This document shows, piece after piece, positions 54,305 to 63,597 of a DNA stretch of 64,000 nucleotides. Position 1 is the stretch's first letter, and each line of letters starts with the position of its first letter. The stretch covers positions 2,209,501 through 2,273,500 of the forward strand of contig NZ_RWIV01000001.1 of NCBI RefSeq assembly GCF_003944835.1, read 5' to 3'. The notes below the pieces were generated by a model. That model was not told where the DNA came from. It saw nothing but the letters and a program-made list of their open reading frames with translations, and did no database searches. The stretch comes from Bacillus sp. HMF5848 (lineage in GTDB: Bacteria > Bacillota > Bacilli > Bacillales > HMF5848). The position numbers and the translations under genes were made by a program.

Positions 54305-54319
54305 ATTCATCACCTTACG

Positions 54320-56590
54320 TTAATTTACGAGCATTTTAAGTAATTTTAGAGCATCATGTTTCGCATGCTTATTAGTGGCATCAGTTCCAATACATGAAGG
54401 ACAGCCTTCATCACATGGACAGCGTTCAACCATAGTTTCTGCTTCATATAACAACTCTGATATTGCTTCGTATAATCTTTCACTTAAGCCGATTCCTCCC
54501 GGATATCGGTCATACAAAAATATAGTAGGCTTTCCGTTATGAATAGCCTTAACTTGTGGCACCACATGAATATCTGCAGGATCACACATCACAAGTAAAG
54601 GTGCAATGTGTCGCAATGCGTTCGCTGCCCCAACTAAGCCTTGCTCTAAACGTGCTTCATTTTCCATAGCCATTGCATTTCTGTCAAAGCTTACCCAAGC
54701 AGACGATGTATGGAGCTCCTCTTCAGGTAAATAGATAGGGCCCGATCCGATATTCTCATGTGTATCAAATTTTATTTTTTTAAAGATCGTTGCCTTTGCA
54801 ACAACCATTACATCACCAAAACCTGTTTCTACGAATGTTGATTTAGTTAATTTATCTTCTTCAAGTACCTTAAGCTCTACTGCTAAATTTGCATCAGTAA
54901 AATAATCAACGTCAATCTCACGAACAAAAGCCTTTTTTTCTTCCCAATCTAACGTTTCTACTTGATATTGTATCCCTTCATGCAAATAGATTGCTTCTTC
55001 ATGTAGCAGTGTCATGGCACTAAATCGGTCCATCTCACCAATTACTTTTACCGCACCGGTTACTGTTTGGTCTATAATAACAATATTTTCCTGAGATGCT
55101 GATCGTAAGCTAATACCGTGAGCTGGAAAGCTATCACTCATCCAAAACCATTTCTTAGCACTATGGTGTAACACATGTTCATTAGTTAAATACTCGAGAA
55201 TCTCTTCTATTTCAACTCCAGCAAATGAGTCGCCTTCTTGAAATGGAATTTCAAATGCAGCACATTTTATGTGATCTATGAGTATAACTAAATTATCTGG
55301 ATTAATTCTTGCTGTTTCTGGATTGCGTTCTAAAAAGTAATCCGGATGTTGAATGATGTATTGATCGAGGGGACTAGAACTAGCCACCATCACAATAAGC
55401 GCTTCATCCTGTCGTCTACCAGCTCTTCCAGCTTGCTGCCAAGCACTTGCTATAGAACCTGGATACCCTGTCATAATACATACTTGGAGTTGTCCAATAT
55501 CGACCCCTAGTTCTAGTGCATTCGTGCTTACAACACCATAAATATCTCCACTTCTTAATCCAAACTCTATTTCTCGACGTAAAGTTGGGAGATATCCCCC
55601 GCGGTAACCTCGGATCGACTTTTTTCCCAACTCTTTTTTAACTAGCTCCTGAAGGTAAGTGAGTAAAATTTCTACACGTACACGACTTCTTGCAAAAACT
55701 ATAGTTTGTATCTTCTGTTTTAAAAATATGCTAGCCAATTTTCGAACTTCGAGTGTTGCACTTCGCCGAATATTCAAAGCCTCATTAACAATAGGGGGAT
55801 TATAAAAAACAAAATGTTTTTTCCCAGATGGGGCTCCATTTTTGTCAATAAGCTTCATGGGCTTTCCAGTTAACTGTTCAGCATGTTCCTTTGGATTAGA
55901 TATTGTTGCTGATGTACATATAAATGTTGGATTGCTACCGTAATAGGCACATATACGCTTTAACCTGCGAATTACATTGGCAACATGACTACCAAATACT
56001 CCTCGATACGTATGTAATTCATCAATGACAATATAATGCAGATTTTCAAATAAAGATACCCATTTCGTATGATGTGGCAAAATAGCACTATGAAGCATAT
56101 CTGGATTGGTGATAACAATATGGCCTGCTTTACGAACTTTTTGTCGAATATTAGCAGCAGTATCTCCATCATAAGTCCAACTATTGATGGATACACCGAT
56201 TTCTTGAATTAGTTCTGTTAGCTCACTCTTCTGATCTTGTGCTAACGCCTTAGTAGGAAATAAATATAGAGCTCGCGCTTCATCATTTTTTATAATAGTT
56301 TGAAGAACTGGTAAGTTGTAACACAATGTTTTTCCAGATGCAGTAGGAGTCACCGCTGTAAAGTCTTGTTGAATACTCGCATAGTTAAATGCCAATGATT
56401 GATGTGAATACAATGTGCGGATGCCTCTTTTATGGAGTGCAGTCTTTAGACGAAAGTCAACCGTATCTGGTATATCAACAAAGCTAGCAGGTTTTTCTTC
56501 AATTGTATGCCAATGAACAATATTTTTTTTAATAGATTTATTTGTCTTTAATTCTAAAATGATATCTTGTAACGACTGACGAGGCTTCAT
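54320..56590 (-). CDS. mrfA: MrfA (YprA), DEAD/DEAH-box helicase with zinc-binding C-terminus
   Basis: A superfamily-2 helicase of 756 residues. Walker A is in PTASGKT, the DEVH-type box reads DELH in VIDELHTYRG, and QQAGRAGRR is motif VI. The C-terminal DUF1998 region ends with the four cysteines CPCDEGCPSC. With MrfB it repairs mitomycin-type DNA damage. The start is ATG at 56590 with AAGGAAAG eight bases upstream. The upstream region carries a TAGCA-rich inverted repeat. Confidence 0.94.
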   Translation of the reverse strand: MKPRQSLQDIILELKTNKSIKKNIVHWHTIEEKPASFVDIPDTVDFRLKTALHKRGIRTLYSHQSLAFNYASIQQDFTAVTPTASGKTLCYNLPVLQTIIKNDEARALYLFPTKALAQDQKSELTELIQEIGVSINSWTYDGDTAANIRQKVRKAGHIVITNPDMLHSAILPHHTKWVSLFENLHYIVIDELHTYRGVFGSHVANVIRRLKRICAYYGSNPTFICTSATISNPKEHAEQLTGKPMKLIDKNGAPSGKKHFVFYNPPIVNEALNIRRSATLEVRKLASIFLKQKIQTIVFARSRVRVEILLTYLQELVKKELGKKSIRGYRGGYLPTLRREIEFGLRSGDIYGVVSTNALELGVDIGQLQVCIMTGYPGSIASAWQQAGRAGRRQDEALIVMVASSSPLDQYIIQHPDYFLERNPETARINPDNLVILIDHIKCAAFEIPFQEGDSFAGVEIEEILEYLTNEHVLHHSAKKWFWMSDSFPAHGISLRSASQENIVIIDQTVTGAVKVIGEMDRFSAMTLLHEEAIYLHEGIQYQVETLDWEEKKAFVREIDVDYFTDANLAVELKVLEEDKLTKSTFVETGFGDVMVVAKATIFKKIKFDTHENIGSGPIYLPEEELHTSSAWVSFDRNAMAMENEARLEQGLVGAANALRHIAPLLVMCDPADIHVVPQVKAIHNGKPTIFLYDRYPGGIGLSERLYEAISELLYEAETMVERCPCDEGCPSCIGTDATNKHAKHDALKLLKMLVN

Positions 56591-56945
56591 GCCAATCACT
56601 TTCCTTCCTGTATGTTAGCAATATGCTAGCATTTAATATCAATCTAATAGCAAGGTGCTAGCATACTGATAGGACTTAAAAAGCAAACTTTGTATTATAA
56701 GTATAACGAACGCTTGTTTCTATTTCTAGTAATAGGTATAAATATTTTAACATACGTTACCATTTACTTTGTCTAGAATACGTGCCAATTAAAATACTAG
56801 CTAATTCAACATTTTGTACTTTACTATTTATAGAATAAATTGTTTATGCATGAAACAGCCGCTTACTTACTTTAATACAATCTTGTATAATAGACATTTA
56901 AACGTATAAAAGACTAATGAAGATTTACGGAAAGGAAAAGATTAC
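56591..56945. other. 355-base interval between mrfA and the CobW gene
   Basis: AT-rich divergent promoter region. Apart from the inverted repeat noted separately, no gene or known RNA element is seen. Confidence 0.6.
56622..56665. repeat. TAGCA-rich inverted repeat upstream of mrfA
   Basis: TATGCTAGCA (56622-56631) and TGCTAGCATA (56656-56665) are perfect inverted copies 24 bases apart. TTAGCA and ATAGCA lie nearby. The arrangement fits a dimeric operator near the mrfA promoter. It is not the LexA box (GAAC-N4-GTTC). Confidence 0.6.
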
Positions 56946-57866
56946 ATGAAACAAGTTGAAATATTCATATTGTCTGGATTTCTAGGTAGTGGAAAAACTA
57001 CTCTTTTAAAGAATATTTTGCGTGAAGAACAAATGCGTGACAGGAAAATTGCTGTTGTCATGAATGAATTAGGACAAGTTTCTATTGATTCAGATTCTAT
57101 ACCTGATAATACTCCTTTTAAAGAGCTTCTGAACGGATGTGTGTGTTGTACGATTCAAGGTCAATTCGAAACACAACTCCATTCCATGCTTCAACAATAT
57201 GAGCTAGATGCGGTCTATATTGAAACAACAGGAGCTGCACACCCTATCGAAGTGCTTGATGCTTGTTTATCACCTTCTTTTGCAAACCAAGTTGTCGTAA
57301 AAGGGATCATATCATTAGTTGATGCAAAACGTTGGCAAAGCAGAGATACTCATTCTATACAAATTCAAAGATTAATGCTCGAGCAGATTATCCATGCAGA
57401 CATCATTTTACTGAATAAGCTTGATGGACTAAGCGAAGGAGAAAAGGCATCAATCCTTCATGATATTCAGTCTTTAAACAACAGGGCACGCTGTATTATG
57501 ACTGAATATGCAAAAATAAACATGAATGAAATATATAATGTACAGTTACAGAATAAACAGCAACATGAACAAGCTCATGTTCAAAAAAATCTTCACCTTA
57601 AAACATATGTACATGAGTTCAAAAATCCGGTCAATCGTGACGTATTTGAAGAATGGCTTAGACAAGCGCCCGATAAATTGTATCGCTTAAAAGGTTATAT
57701 CAGGTTTACTGATGCACCAAACCGCACAATGAGTATCCAATACTCATATGGCGTTCCAATTTATTTACCTGAAATTTTAAAAGTGCCTATGACAATTGTA
57801 TTAATAGGAGAAGAGTTAGACCATACTACTTTACAAAAGCAATTTCATGAGATTGAGAATAGCTAG
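56946..57866 (+). CDS. CobW/COG0523-family GTPase, metal chaperone type
   Basis: A G3E-family GTPase of 306 residues: P-loop SGFLGSGKTTLL, the metal motif GCVCC (CxCC, Cys about 65-68), ETTGAAHP and NKLD. These proteins load zinc or cobalt into target enzymes, and zinc-starvation members exist (YciC in B. subtilis). No Zur box was recognised upstream, so the metal is not known. AAGGAAAAG precedes the ATG. The C-terminal CobW-C domain is present. Confidence 0.92.
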   Translation: MKQVEIFILSGFLGSGKTTLLKNILREEQMRDRKIAVVMNELGQVSIDSDSIPDNTPFKELLNGCVCCTIQGQFETQLHSMLQQYELDAVYIETTGAAHPIEVLDACLSPSFANQVVVKGIISLVDAKRWQSRDTHSIQIQRLMLEQIIHADIILLNKLDGLSEGEKASILHDIQSLNNRARCIMTEYAKINMNEIYNVQLQNKQQHEQAHVQKNLHLKTYVHEFKNPVNRDVFEEWLRQAPDKLYRLKGYIRFTDAPNRTMSIQYSYGVPIYLPEILKVPMTIVLIGEELDHTTLQKQFHEIENS

Positions 57867-57874
57867 TTTATTCG

Positions 57875-58015
57875 AACTAACCACCCTGCAGCTTGAAGCG
57901 GGGATTTCCTAAGAACACAATGATTAGGCTATCCCCGCAGTTCCTGCGGTTAATCGCATTGTTTCGTTACGAAGATTAATACTTCCGTGGGTGACTGCTT
58001 TAACACGTCGGACAA
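57875..58015 (-). mobile_element. IS200/IS605 right-end scar with the last codons of tnpB
   Basis: On the minus strand a frame ending at TAA (57924-57926) reads INLRNETMRLTAGTAGIA, a typical TnpB C-terminus. About 25 codons remain and the frame is broken before the zinc-finger cysteines. Beyond the stop lie the expected right-end hairpins: CCCTGC/GCGGGG (57884-57903) and the larger GCGGGGAT/ATCCCCGC (57898-57938) with CCTAA/TTAGG inside. CCGCAG-ttc-CTGCGG follows. It is the 3' part of an omega RNA-like region. No tnpA or intact tnpB is near. Confidence 0.75.
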
Positions 58016-58016
58016 G

Positions 58017-58652
58017 TTATAAAATTAACTTATTTAATTTGTTCTTCCAATCCTCTGCTAAAGCTTCACAAGCTAGTATACGTTTTATTGCCTCTTTATT
58101 CGTTTTATCATGAAAATATGTATTGTGTGTAAACAAAACGGATACAGAATGAGGTTGTCTTTCAATTAAAGTTACTTTATCTGATTTATAAATTAGCCCT
58201 TCTTGTATTACTCTTGCTAAATAGCCAGTATATCCAGTCTCTACGAGTCGTGGCAGTATCTTTTTGATATTGTTGTTTTTAGATAACGTATCACATGGTA
58301 TGCGACTTTGCGTGATTTGAATGAAAGCAGCACCTATTTGATATATATCACCAATGTGTACGTTATCCTCTGTTAAGCCACCAACAGTGACGTTTTCACC
58401 AAAAGCCGCTTTTCTAAGCTTTGTATGAAACTCCTTTTCCCATTTATCATAATGGTCGTAAGCATAGAGAAGTATCGCTCTATCCAGTCCCCCATGGTAC
58501 TTTTTGTTCGCTACCTCATCTCCTTCAAACCCTTCCATCGCTAAAAAAGCTTCGTTCACTTCATCTTTTCTAACTGCTGTTTCCATTACACCAGCATAAT
58601 GTGGCATTTCTTTAGGTAAGCCTATTTGAATAGATTCTATGTTTCCCTGCAT
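58017..58652 (-). CDS. MOSC-domain protein (YiiM-like)
   Basis: A 211-residue MOSC-domain protein. MOSC domains bind molybdenum cofactor sulfur; the key Cys is in SRIPCDTLSKNN and the start GNIESIQIGLP. A role in detoxifying N-hydroxylated compounds is known for the YiiM/YuaD type. The start is ATG at 58652 with AAGGAGG upstream. The IS605 scar begins two bases after its stop. Confidence 0.88.
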   Translation of the reverse strand: MQGNIESIQIGLPKEMPHYAGVMETAVRKDEVNEAFLAMEGFEGDEVANKKYHGGLDRAILLYAYDHYDKWEKEFHTKLRKAAFGENVTVGGLTEDNVHIGDIYQIGAAFIQITQSRIPCDTLSKNNNIKKILPRLVETGYTGYLARVIQEGLIYKSDKVTLIERQPHSVSVLFTHNTYFHDKTNKEAIKRILACEALAEDWKNKLNKLIL

Positions 58653-58781
58653 CCCCAGCACCTCCTTCTTTTCATTTTACAGAATTTCATCACAATATAA
58701 AGATTTTTTAAAAAGAGTGGTACAAGCTACTATCTCTGAATATATTGTAAAAGTATGCTGTAGATGAAAGGGAGTTATCCA

Positions 58782-59411
58782 ATGAGTATTTTTCTTAGTT
58801 ATATTTTTCTAGGCTTGTCACTAGCTGCTCCTATTGGTCCCATTAATGCGTTACAAATTGACAAAGGGTTAAAAAATGGATTTTTGCATTCTTGGTTTAT
58901 TGGTCTCGGTTCCGTAACTGCAGACATTATTTATATGGGTGTGGTTTACATGGGTGTGGTGTCATTTTTAGAAAAGCCATTTATGCAAGTTTTTTTATGG
59001 CTATTTGGTTTTTTTGTCCTTACATATACTGGAGTTGAAAGCATTCAGGGGGCAAATAAAATATTGATTAGCAATCGCAATATTCATAATAACTCTCTCA
59101 CTAAAACCTATTTAACGGGCTTTTTTATGGCTTTGGCTAATCCGTTAAACATTTTATTTTGGTTAGGCATATATGGTTCAATACTTGCTAAAACAGCAAA
59201 AACATTTGATGACTTAGAGCTCTATTTATATAGTAGTGCTATCATATTAGGCGTACTTCTTTGGGACTTTATGATGGCATTTATTTCTAGTAGGTTCCGG
59301 AAAATTCTCACCCCTTTTCTTATAGTCTGCATATCTATAATATCGGGTATTACTCTCGTAGGATTTGGAATATATTTTGGTATTCAGGCTTATCTTGTTC
59401 TGCTCCGATAA
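58782..59411 (+). CDS. LysE-family amino acid exporter
   Basis: A 209-residue membrane protein of six helices with the LysE/RhtB start GLSLAAPIGPINALQI. The family exports amino acids or their analogues by proton exchange. The start is ATG at 58782 with GGGAG seven bases upstream; an ATG at 58764 lies before the site. A duplication YMGVVYMGVV is seen at about 50-60. Substrate unknown. Confidence 0.9.
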   Translation: MSIFLSYIFLGLSLAAPIGPINALQIDKGLKNGFLHSWFIGLGSVTADIIYMGVVYMGVVSFLEKPFMQVFLWLFGFFVLTYTGVESIQGANKILISNRNIHNNSLTKTYLTGFFMALANPLNILFWLGIYGSILAKTAKTFDDLELYLYSSAIILGVLLWDFMMAFISSRFRKILTPFLIVCISIISGITLVGFGIYFGIQAYLVLLR

Positions 59412-59436
59412 AAAGAGGCCCTTAGTGCCTCTCTTT
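59412..59436. terminator. Terminator between the LysE and DUF2383 genes
   Basis: AGAGGC and GCCTCT arms lie across the end of the DUF2383 gene, with T- and A-rich flanks on both sides. Confidence 0.75.
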
Positions 59437-59850
59437 CAATTTATGTAATTCACTTACATGAAGTCTGTCTTCTGTTAAAATGCTCTTTATTAATTGTAAA
59501 CTCTCGTTATCAAGATCCCCGCGAACGACTTCCTCAGACATCGCGATACCTCTATCTTCCGCTTCACAAGCTTTATTTATTAAGTCCTCGTCAGTCATTT
59601 TAGCATCTTTGAAATTGTTAAAGGTCTCCACTATTGAGCCAACAACCCCGACGCCATCTAAGGGTTCCCCTCCAATATCTTGTATTCGTTCAGCTACCTT
59701 ACTTGCATGCTCTTTATGGTTTTGCTGAATGGATTGGAATGCATTTTTCACTTCGTCGTTGTCTATGTGTTGAATTAAAGATTCATATCCATGAATAGCC
59801 ATATAATGTCCTTTTAAAAATTCATTTAATTCCTTTACTGTGTTTTCCAT
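59422..59850 (-). CDS. Ferritin-like four-helix protein (DUF2383)
   Basis: A 142-residue helical protein with repeated E and H residues in a ferritin-like pattern (HGYESLIQHIDND, HKEHASKVAERI, EDRLHVSEL). DUF2383 members are linked to sporulation or stress. No certain function. The ATG has GAGGTGA upstream. It has a single gene unit divergent from the MFS gene. Confidence 0.8.
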   Translation of the reverse strand: MENTVKELNEFLKGHYMAIHGYESLIQHIDNDEVKNAFQSIQQNHKEHASKVAERIQDIGGEPLDGVGVVGSIVETFNNFKDAKMTDEDLINKACEAEDRGIAMSEEVVRGDLDNESLQLIKSILTEDRLHVSELHKLKERH

Positions 59851-59977
59851 TAGCCATCACCTCATTGTTAGTATGGTAAATACCGTGTTAATTATTGGTC
59901 AATCGAATAATTTTTTTATAGATGTTGATTATAACAATGTAAATTAGTTTCTCAACAAGGCTTTTGGAGGAATATAT

Positions 59978-61255
59978 ATGAGTGATAAAAAATGGGATTT
60001 GTTTGCTCTTGCATCAATCCCTTTAGTAATGACATTAGGCAATTCTATGCTTATCCCTGTTCTACCGACAATTGAGAAAAAAATTGATATCTCCTCCTTT
60101 CAGTCTAGTATGATTATCACGGTATATTCCGTTGTCGCAATACTACTAATACCAATAGCTGGGTATTTATCAGATCGTCTTGGACGTAAAAATGTTATTG
60201 TTCCTAGCCTCATAATTGCTGGTATAGGTGGAGCAGTATCCACATTTGCTGCTTGGAAGCTTGATAATCCTTATTGGTTACTGTTAGCAGGACGTTTTTT
60301 ACAAGGTATTGGTGCATCAGGTGCATTCCCTGTGGTCTTGCCGACCGTTGGTGATCTATTTAAAGATGAAGCTCAAGTGAGTAAAGGATTAGGTGTTATT
60401 GAAACAGCTAACACGTTTGGAAAGGTATTAAGTCCAATTTTAGGCTCACTATTAGCATTTTGGTTTTGGTTTGCACCATTTGCATCTATTCCTGCTTTTT
60501 CCATAATAGCGATTATACTTGTGATATTTTTAATAAAAACGCCTAAAAATGAAAATCACATTAAAACAGAGGATTTCCACACTTTCTTAGGTCATGTTAA
60601 ACAAATTTTTAGACAAGAAGGTCGTTGGTTATTCGCCATATTTTTCATTGGCTGCATTAATATGCTAGTGTTATTTGGGTTTTTGTTTAACATTTCTTCT
60701 GTCCTTGAATCAAAATACAAAATTGATGGGATATTAAAAGGCGCTGTTCTTGCCATTCCCTTACTCATGCTTTGTGTAGCATCTTACGTAACAGGAAAGA
60801 AAATAGGAAGAAATAAAGGGCTAATGAAATGGATTATTTTTGTTGGTAATTTAGTCGCTGCAGCACCACTTTTTTTTATGCAAAAAGACTTGAATATTTA
60901 TATTATGCTAACAGTTTTAACGATATCAGGAATCGGCATTGGCGTATCTCTTCCATGTTTAGATGCACTTATTACGGAAGGGATAGACAAGCAGGAGCGT
61001 GGCACAATTACCTCATTTTACTCTAGTATGCGCTTTATTGGAGTTGCTGCAGGTCCTCCTCTAGTCGCTCTGCTTGATAAATGGCAGCCTCAATTAATAT
61101 ATATCGCACTAGCCTCTTTAAGCATAGTCGCTGCATTTGTTACGTTTTTTGCGATTAAACCTTCAGAGGAGAAAAATCCTGGTGGAGGATTAGCTACACA
61201 AACATCTGGATTTGAAGCTGCACCAAGCTTATTTACATCACACAAAAGCAAGTAA
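59978..61255 (+). CDS. MFS transporter (DHA1-like, drug exporter type)
   Basis: A 425-residue protein with 12 helices. Motif A is GYLSDRLGRKN between helices 2 and 3, and motif C-type ASGAFPVVLPTVGD follows, so it is likely a proton-driven multidrug or metabolite exporter. The start has TTGGAGG upstream. A terminator follows. Drug identity unknown. Confidence 0.92.
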   Translation: MSDKKWDLFALASIPLVMTLGNSMLIPVLPTIEKKIDISSFQSSMIITVYSVVAILLIPIAGYLSDRLGRKNVIVPSLIIAGIGGAVSTFAAWKLDNPYWLLLAGRFLQGIGASGAFPVVLPTVGDLFKDEAQVSKGLGVIETANTFGKVLSPILGSLLAFWFWFAPFASIPAFSIIAIILVIFLIKTPKNENHIKTEDFHTFLGHVKQIFRQEGRWLFAIFFIGCINMLVLFGFLFNISSVLESKYKIDGILKGAVLAIPLLMLCVASYVTGKKIGRNKGLMKWIIFVGNLVAAAPLFFMQKDLNIYIMLTVLTISGIGIGVSLPCLDALITEGIDKQERGTITSFYSSMRFIGVAAGPPLVALLDKWQPQLIYIALASLSIVAAFVTFFAIKPSEEKNPGGGLATQTSGFEAAPSLFTSHKSK

Positions 61256-61256
61256 T

Positions 61257-61290
61257 AGAGCTGTCGAAAAAAATGTACAGCTCTTTTTTT
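61257..61290 (+). terminator. Intrinsic terminator of the MFS gene
   Basis: AGAGCTGT and ACAGCTCT arms (61257-61264, 61277-61284) are followed by a run of T. Confidence 0.9.
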
Positions 61291-61372
61291 ATAAAAAAAT
61301 TTATAAAAATAGACAAGTTCTGTACCTATGTTGACATATATATTAGTAATCAAGCTTAGGAGGTGGCACAAA

Positions 61373-61840
61373 ATGCGCGTCATTTGGTTATCAAAACAGG
61401 GCTTTGCCTTCTTTATAGGTGCTATAGCTGTTGGTATTACTGCATTTTTTGTTTGGAACATTTTATGGACAAGTGCAACAGTTCCCACTATGTCACAAGC
61501 TGCCGCTACGGAAGATAAGCAGCCTAGGGTCATTAATCTTGTTACAGGCGAATTTAAGTCAAAAACATCTGATGGCAAGGAGATTGAGGCTTATCGATGG
61601 GACCCAGGTACCATTTTTGTTGGCGAAGGTGAGCCTGTTCAAATTAGTATATTTGGCGTAAATGGGGACCAACATCCTTTTTACATTGAAGGAACTGATA
61701 TTGAAGGAGTTGTAAAGAAAGGACAAGAAACTATTATTGATGTTACGTTTGATAAAGAAGGAATTTACCGTCTCATTTGTAAAACTCATCCTGATATTAA
61801 TTCAAACGGGCCAATGATAGCTTACATTGTTGTAGATTAA
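61373..61840 (+). CDS. Membrane-anchored cupredoxin-domain protein
   Basis: A 155-residue protein: a membrane anchor near 10-32, a linker, and a cupredoxin domain. Copper ligands are visible: His in DQHPFYI, Cys and His in LICKTHPD and Met in NGPM, giving a type 1-like or a related site. It faces outward and could carry electrons or bind copper. The start is ATG at 61373 with AGGAGGTGG upstream. Next to an exporter but probably a separate unit. Confidence 0.85.
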   Translation: MRVIWLSKQGFAFFIGAIAVGITAFFVWNILWTSATVPTMSQAAATEDKQPRVINLVTGEFKSKTSDGKEIEAYRWDPGTIFVGEGEPVQISIFGVNGDQHPFYIEGTDIEGVVKKGQETIIDVTFDKEGIYRLICKTHPDINSNGPMIAYIVVD

Positions 61841-61855
61841 TAAAATTGTAAGTTA

Positions 61856-61887
61856 GTGTCTGCTAAATGTTTGTGCAGACACTTTTT
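61856..61887 (+). terminator. Intrinsic terminator of the cupredoxin gene
   Basis: GTGTCTGC (61856-61863) and GCAGACAC (61875-61882) are followed by TTTTT. Confidence 0.9.
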
Positions 61888-62170
61888 ATTTTTAGCTCTA
61901 TTTTATTTCAAGACGGACGAACGGGACCCTGTTCGGCACTTTACAACTTGGTATATCCCGTTCATAGTTTTTTACTGTACGTTTATAATAAGTGCGTAGA
62001 AGGTTCATCGGATTGGAAATACTAGCACATTAGAGAGATCTCGCACCTTCTGCATTATAATTACGCTATAAAAAAATCAACTTTAAAAATCTTTAGAAAT
62101 AAGAACTGCCTAAGACATAACTTTAGTGTTTAGTTACGAGCATTGCAGATAGGTAAACGCTCTGCATATT
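61888..62170. other. Interval after the cupredoxin gene with a GAACGGGA inverted repeat
   Basis: GAACGGGA and TCCCGTTC at about 61919-61966 form an eight-base inverted repeat with a long loop. No gene is supported. Confidence 0.5.
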
Positions 62171-63274
62171 TTATTTCAAATCAATTTTCGCTACTTGTTT
62201 TTCTATTTCAATCTCAATTTGCTTTCTTATACGGTCAACAACAGAATAGTCCATTGCTTGAACATAAAACGACTCTAATTTATCATGTATCTGTTTTGCT
62301 TGTGCTAGGTAAGAGGTTCCCTCTTGCATTTTTTCCTTATAGCGTTTTGCTACGTCTGTTATTTTATCGGCATACTTTTCATCCGTATCGCTTTTTATTG
62401 TTTTTTCATACATATCAATGATAGAGTCACCTTCACGACTTGGGAAATGCTCATGCGGTGCTGTGCTATCAAAAATAGCGATGCCTAATTCTCTCATAAT
62501 TACCATATCTAGACTATTCGGATCAAAACCACAATGATACACTTCAACATCGTAGCCTCTTTCTTGAGCCTGTGTTACTAATTTTTTAAGCATAGTAGAC
62601 TTACCTGATCCTGGACGACCTTTTATAAAGTAGCGTTGTGGCACATCGACTGTTAAATCTTCAATAAAATCAACAGGACCCTTTGGTGTGGCAGCACCTA
62701 AAAAGCGATGGCGAACTTTCGATGTTTTCGTAAGAGTGCTTTTGAAGAATGTATCGATTAACTCTTCAGTTAGCTTATTACATGCATTAAAATCAATGTT
62801 ATCAATGTAAATTTTTTCCCACTCATCGTGAATTATCAATGCTTCACCAAACAGTGTGTAGGCAGTTGAAAAAGCTTTATTTACACTTTTCGTTAGTTGT
62901 TTAATTTGGTCTTTATTATTTTTTAATTCTTGTGTATTCCAAGCTACGCCAAGATTTATATATTGTTCAATAACCCCAGGGAATTTAGGCTCAATAATAT
63001 GTGGAGCTGTACCGTCCACAATTCCTACTTTTAATTCAGGAATAATTAGCCCATCTACAGAGTTGTTATCAGACGAACAGTGTAAAAATTCTATATCGTA
63101 GTTTAAGTCCAACCATTTATACCCAATAGTTTTCATAAGTGATGATTTCCCTGTTCCAGGTCCACCTTTTAAAATATAGATCATATCTAAGTCTTCAAGA
63201 TTTGAATCGAACAAACTGAAAGAACCGCGTGCAGTATTACCACTTGCGTAATAATTACGAATTGTACCAGTCAA
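62171..63274 (-). CDS. Two-P-loop ATPase of the PRK06851 type
   Basis: A 367-residue protein with two similar halves. Each has a P-loop, KGGPGTGKSSL (about 40-50) and KGRPGSGKSTM (about 225-235), and a conserved HCSSD or HCGFD plus DGTAPH/DSTAPH segment. That marks a tandem duplication. The family is known only by name from Firmicutes; function is unknown. The preferred start is TTG at 63274, ten bases after AAGGGA; a longer frame starting at 63328 has no site. Confidence 0.8.
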   Translation of the reverse strand: MTGTIRNYYASGNTARGSFSLFDSNLEDLDMIYILKGGPGTGKSSLMKTIGYKWLDLNYDIEFLHCSSDNNSVDGLIIPELKVGIVDGTAPHIIEPKFPGVIEQYINLGVAWNTQELKNNKDQIKQLTKSVNKAFSTAYTLFGEALIIHDEWEKIYIDNIDFNACNKLTEELIDTFFKSTLTKTSKVRHRFLGAATPKGPVDFIEDLTVDVPQRYFIKGRPGSGKSTMLKKLVTQAQERGYDVEVYHCGFDPNSLDMVIMRELGIAIFDSTAPHEHFPSREGDSIIDMYEKTIKSDTDEKYADKITDVAKRYKEKMQEGTSYLAQAKQIHDKLESFYVQAMDYSVVDRIRKQIEIEIEKQVAKIDLK

Positions 63275-63396
63275 AGTACGCACTTCCCTTCTACAAAAAT
63301 AACAAAGTGTATATAGCAACATATGCATCTATTACATTTTAGGTGTTTGCCCAATTCACATATTTATTCTATATGCTATAACATTTTCTTTCTTAC

Positions 63397-63437
63397 ACGT
63401 AAAAAAGCTCAACTACAATCGTTGAGCTTTTTTACGT
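63397..63437 (-). terminator. Terminator of the methionine/cystathionine lyase unit
   Basis: ACGTAAAAAAGCTCAAC and GTTGAGCTTTTTTACGT form a 17-base perfect stem. It lies 160 bases after the lyase stop, beyond the repeat. Confidence 0.85.
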
Positions 63438-63468
63438 AAAGAAAACATAAGTTTTTTAACCTAAATTA

Positions 63469-63582
63469 GTGTCTAGCTCCAGCGTCTAGCCCCTCGAGAT
63501 CTTAAGACCGCCCCCTCCGGAGGGAACAACCTTCCTAAGCGGTACATCTTAAGCTGGTCGGGCTGAGCAAAGCGCTTTCGCT
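63469..63582. repeat. Bacillaceae dispersed intergenic repeat (GTGTCTAGCTCCAGCG type)
   Basis: It starts GTGTCTAGCTCCAGCG, GC-rich relative to its surroundings, and ends near GCGCTTTCGCT. Internal palindromes include CCCTCCGGAGGG and the CTTAAG pair that encloses GACCGC/GCGGT. I recognise it from memory as a common dispersed repeat in Bacillaceae genomes; copy number here cannot be tested. Confidence 0.7.
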
Positions 63583-63597
63583 CCACTTACTACTAAA

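Larger units (their letters stand above)
63275..63597. other. 323-base interval holding a terminator and a dispersed repeat
   Basis: No gene. It contains the terminator at 63397-63437 and the repeat at 63469-63582, both annotated separately. Confidence 0.7.

Noticed and set aside
61919..61966. GAACGGGA/TCCCGTTC as an insertion-sequence end pair
   Set aside because: The arms are only eight bases, no transposase remnant lies between them and no target duplication is visible.
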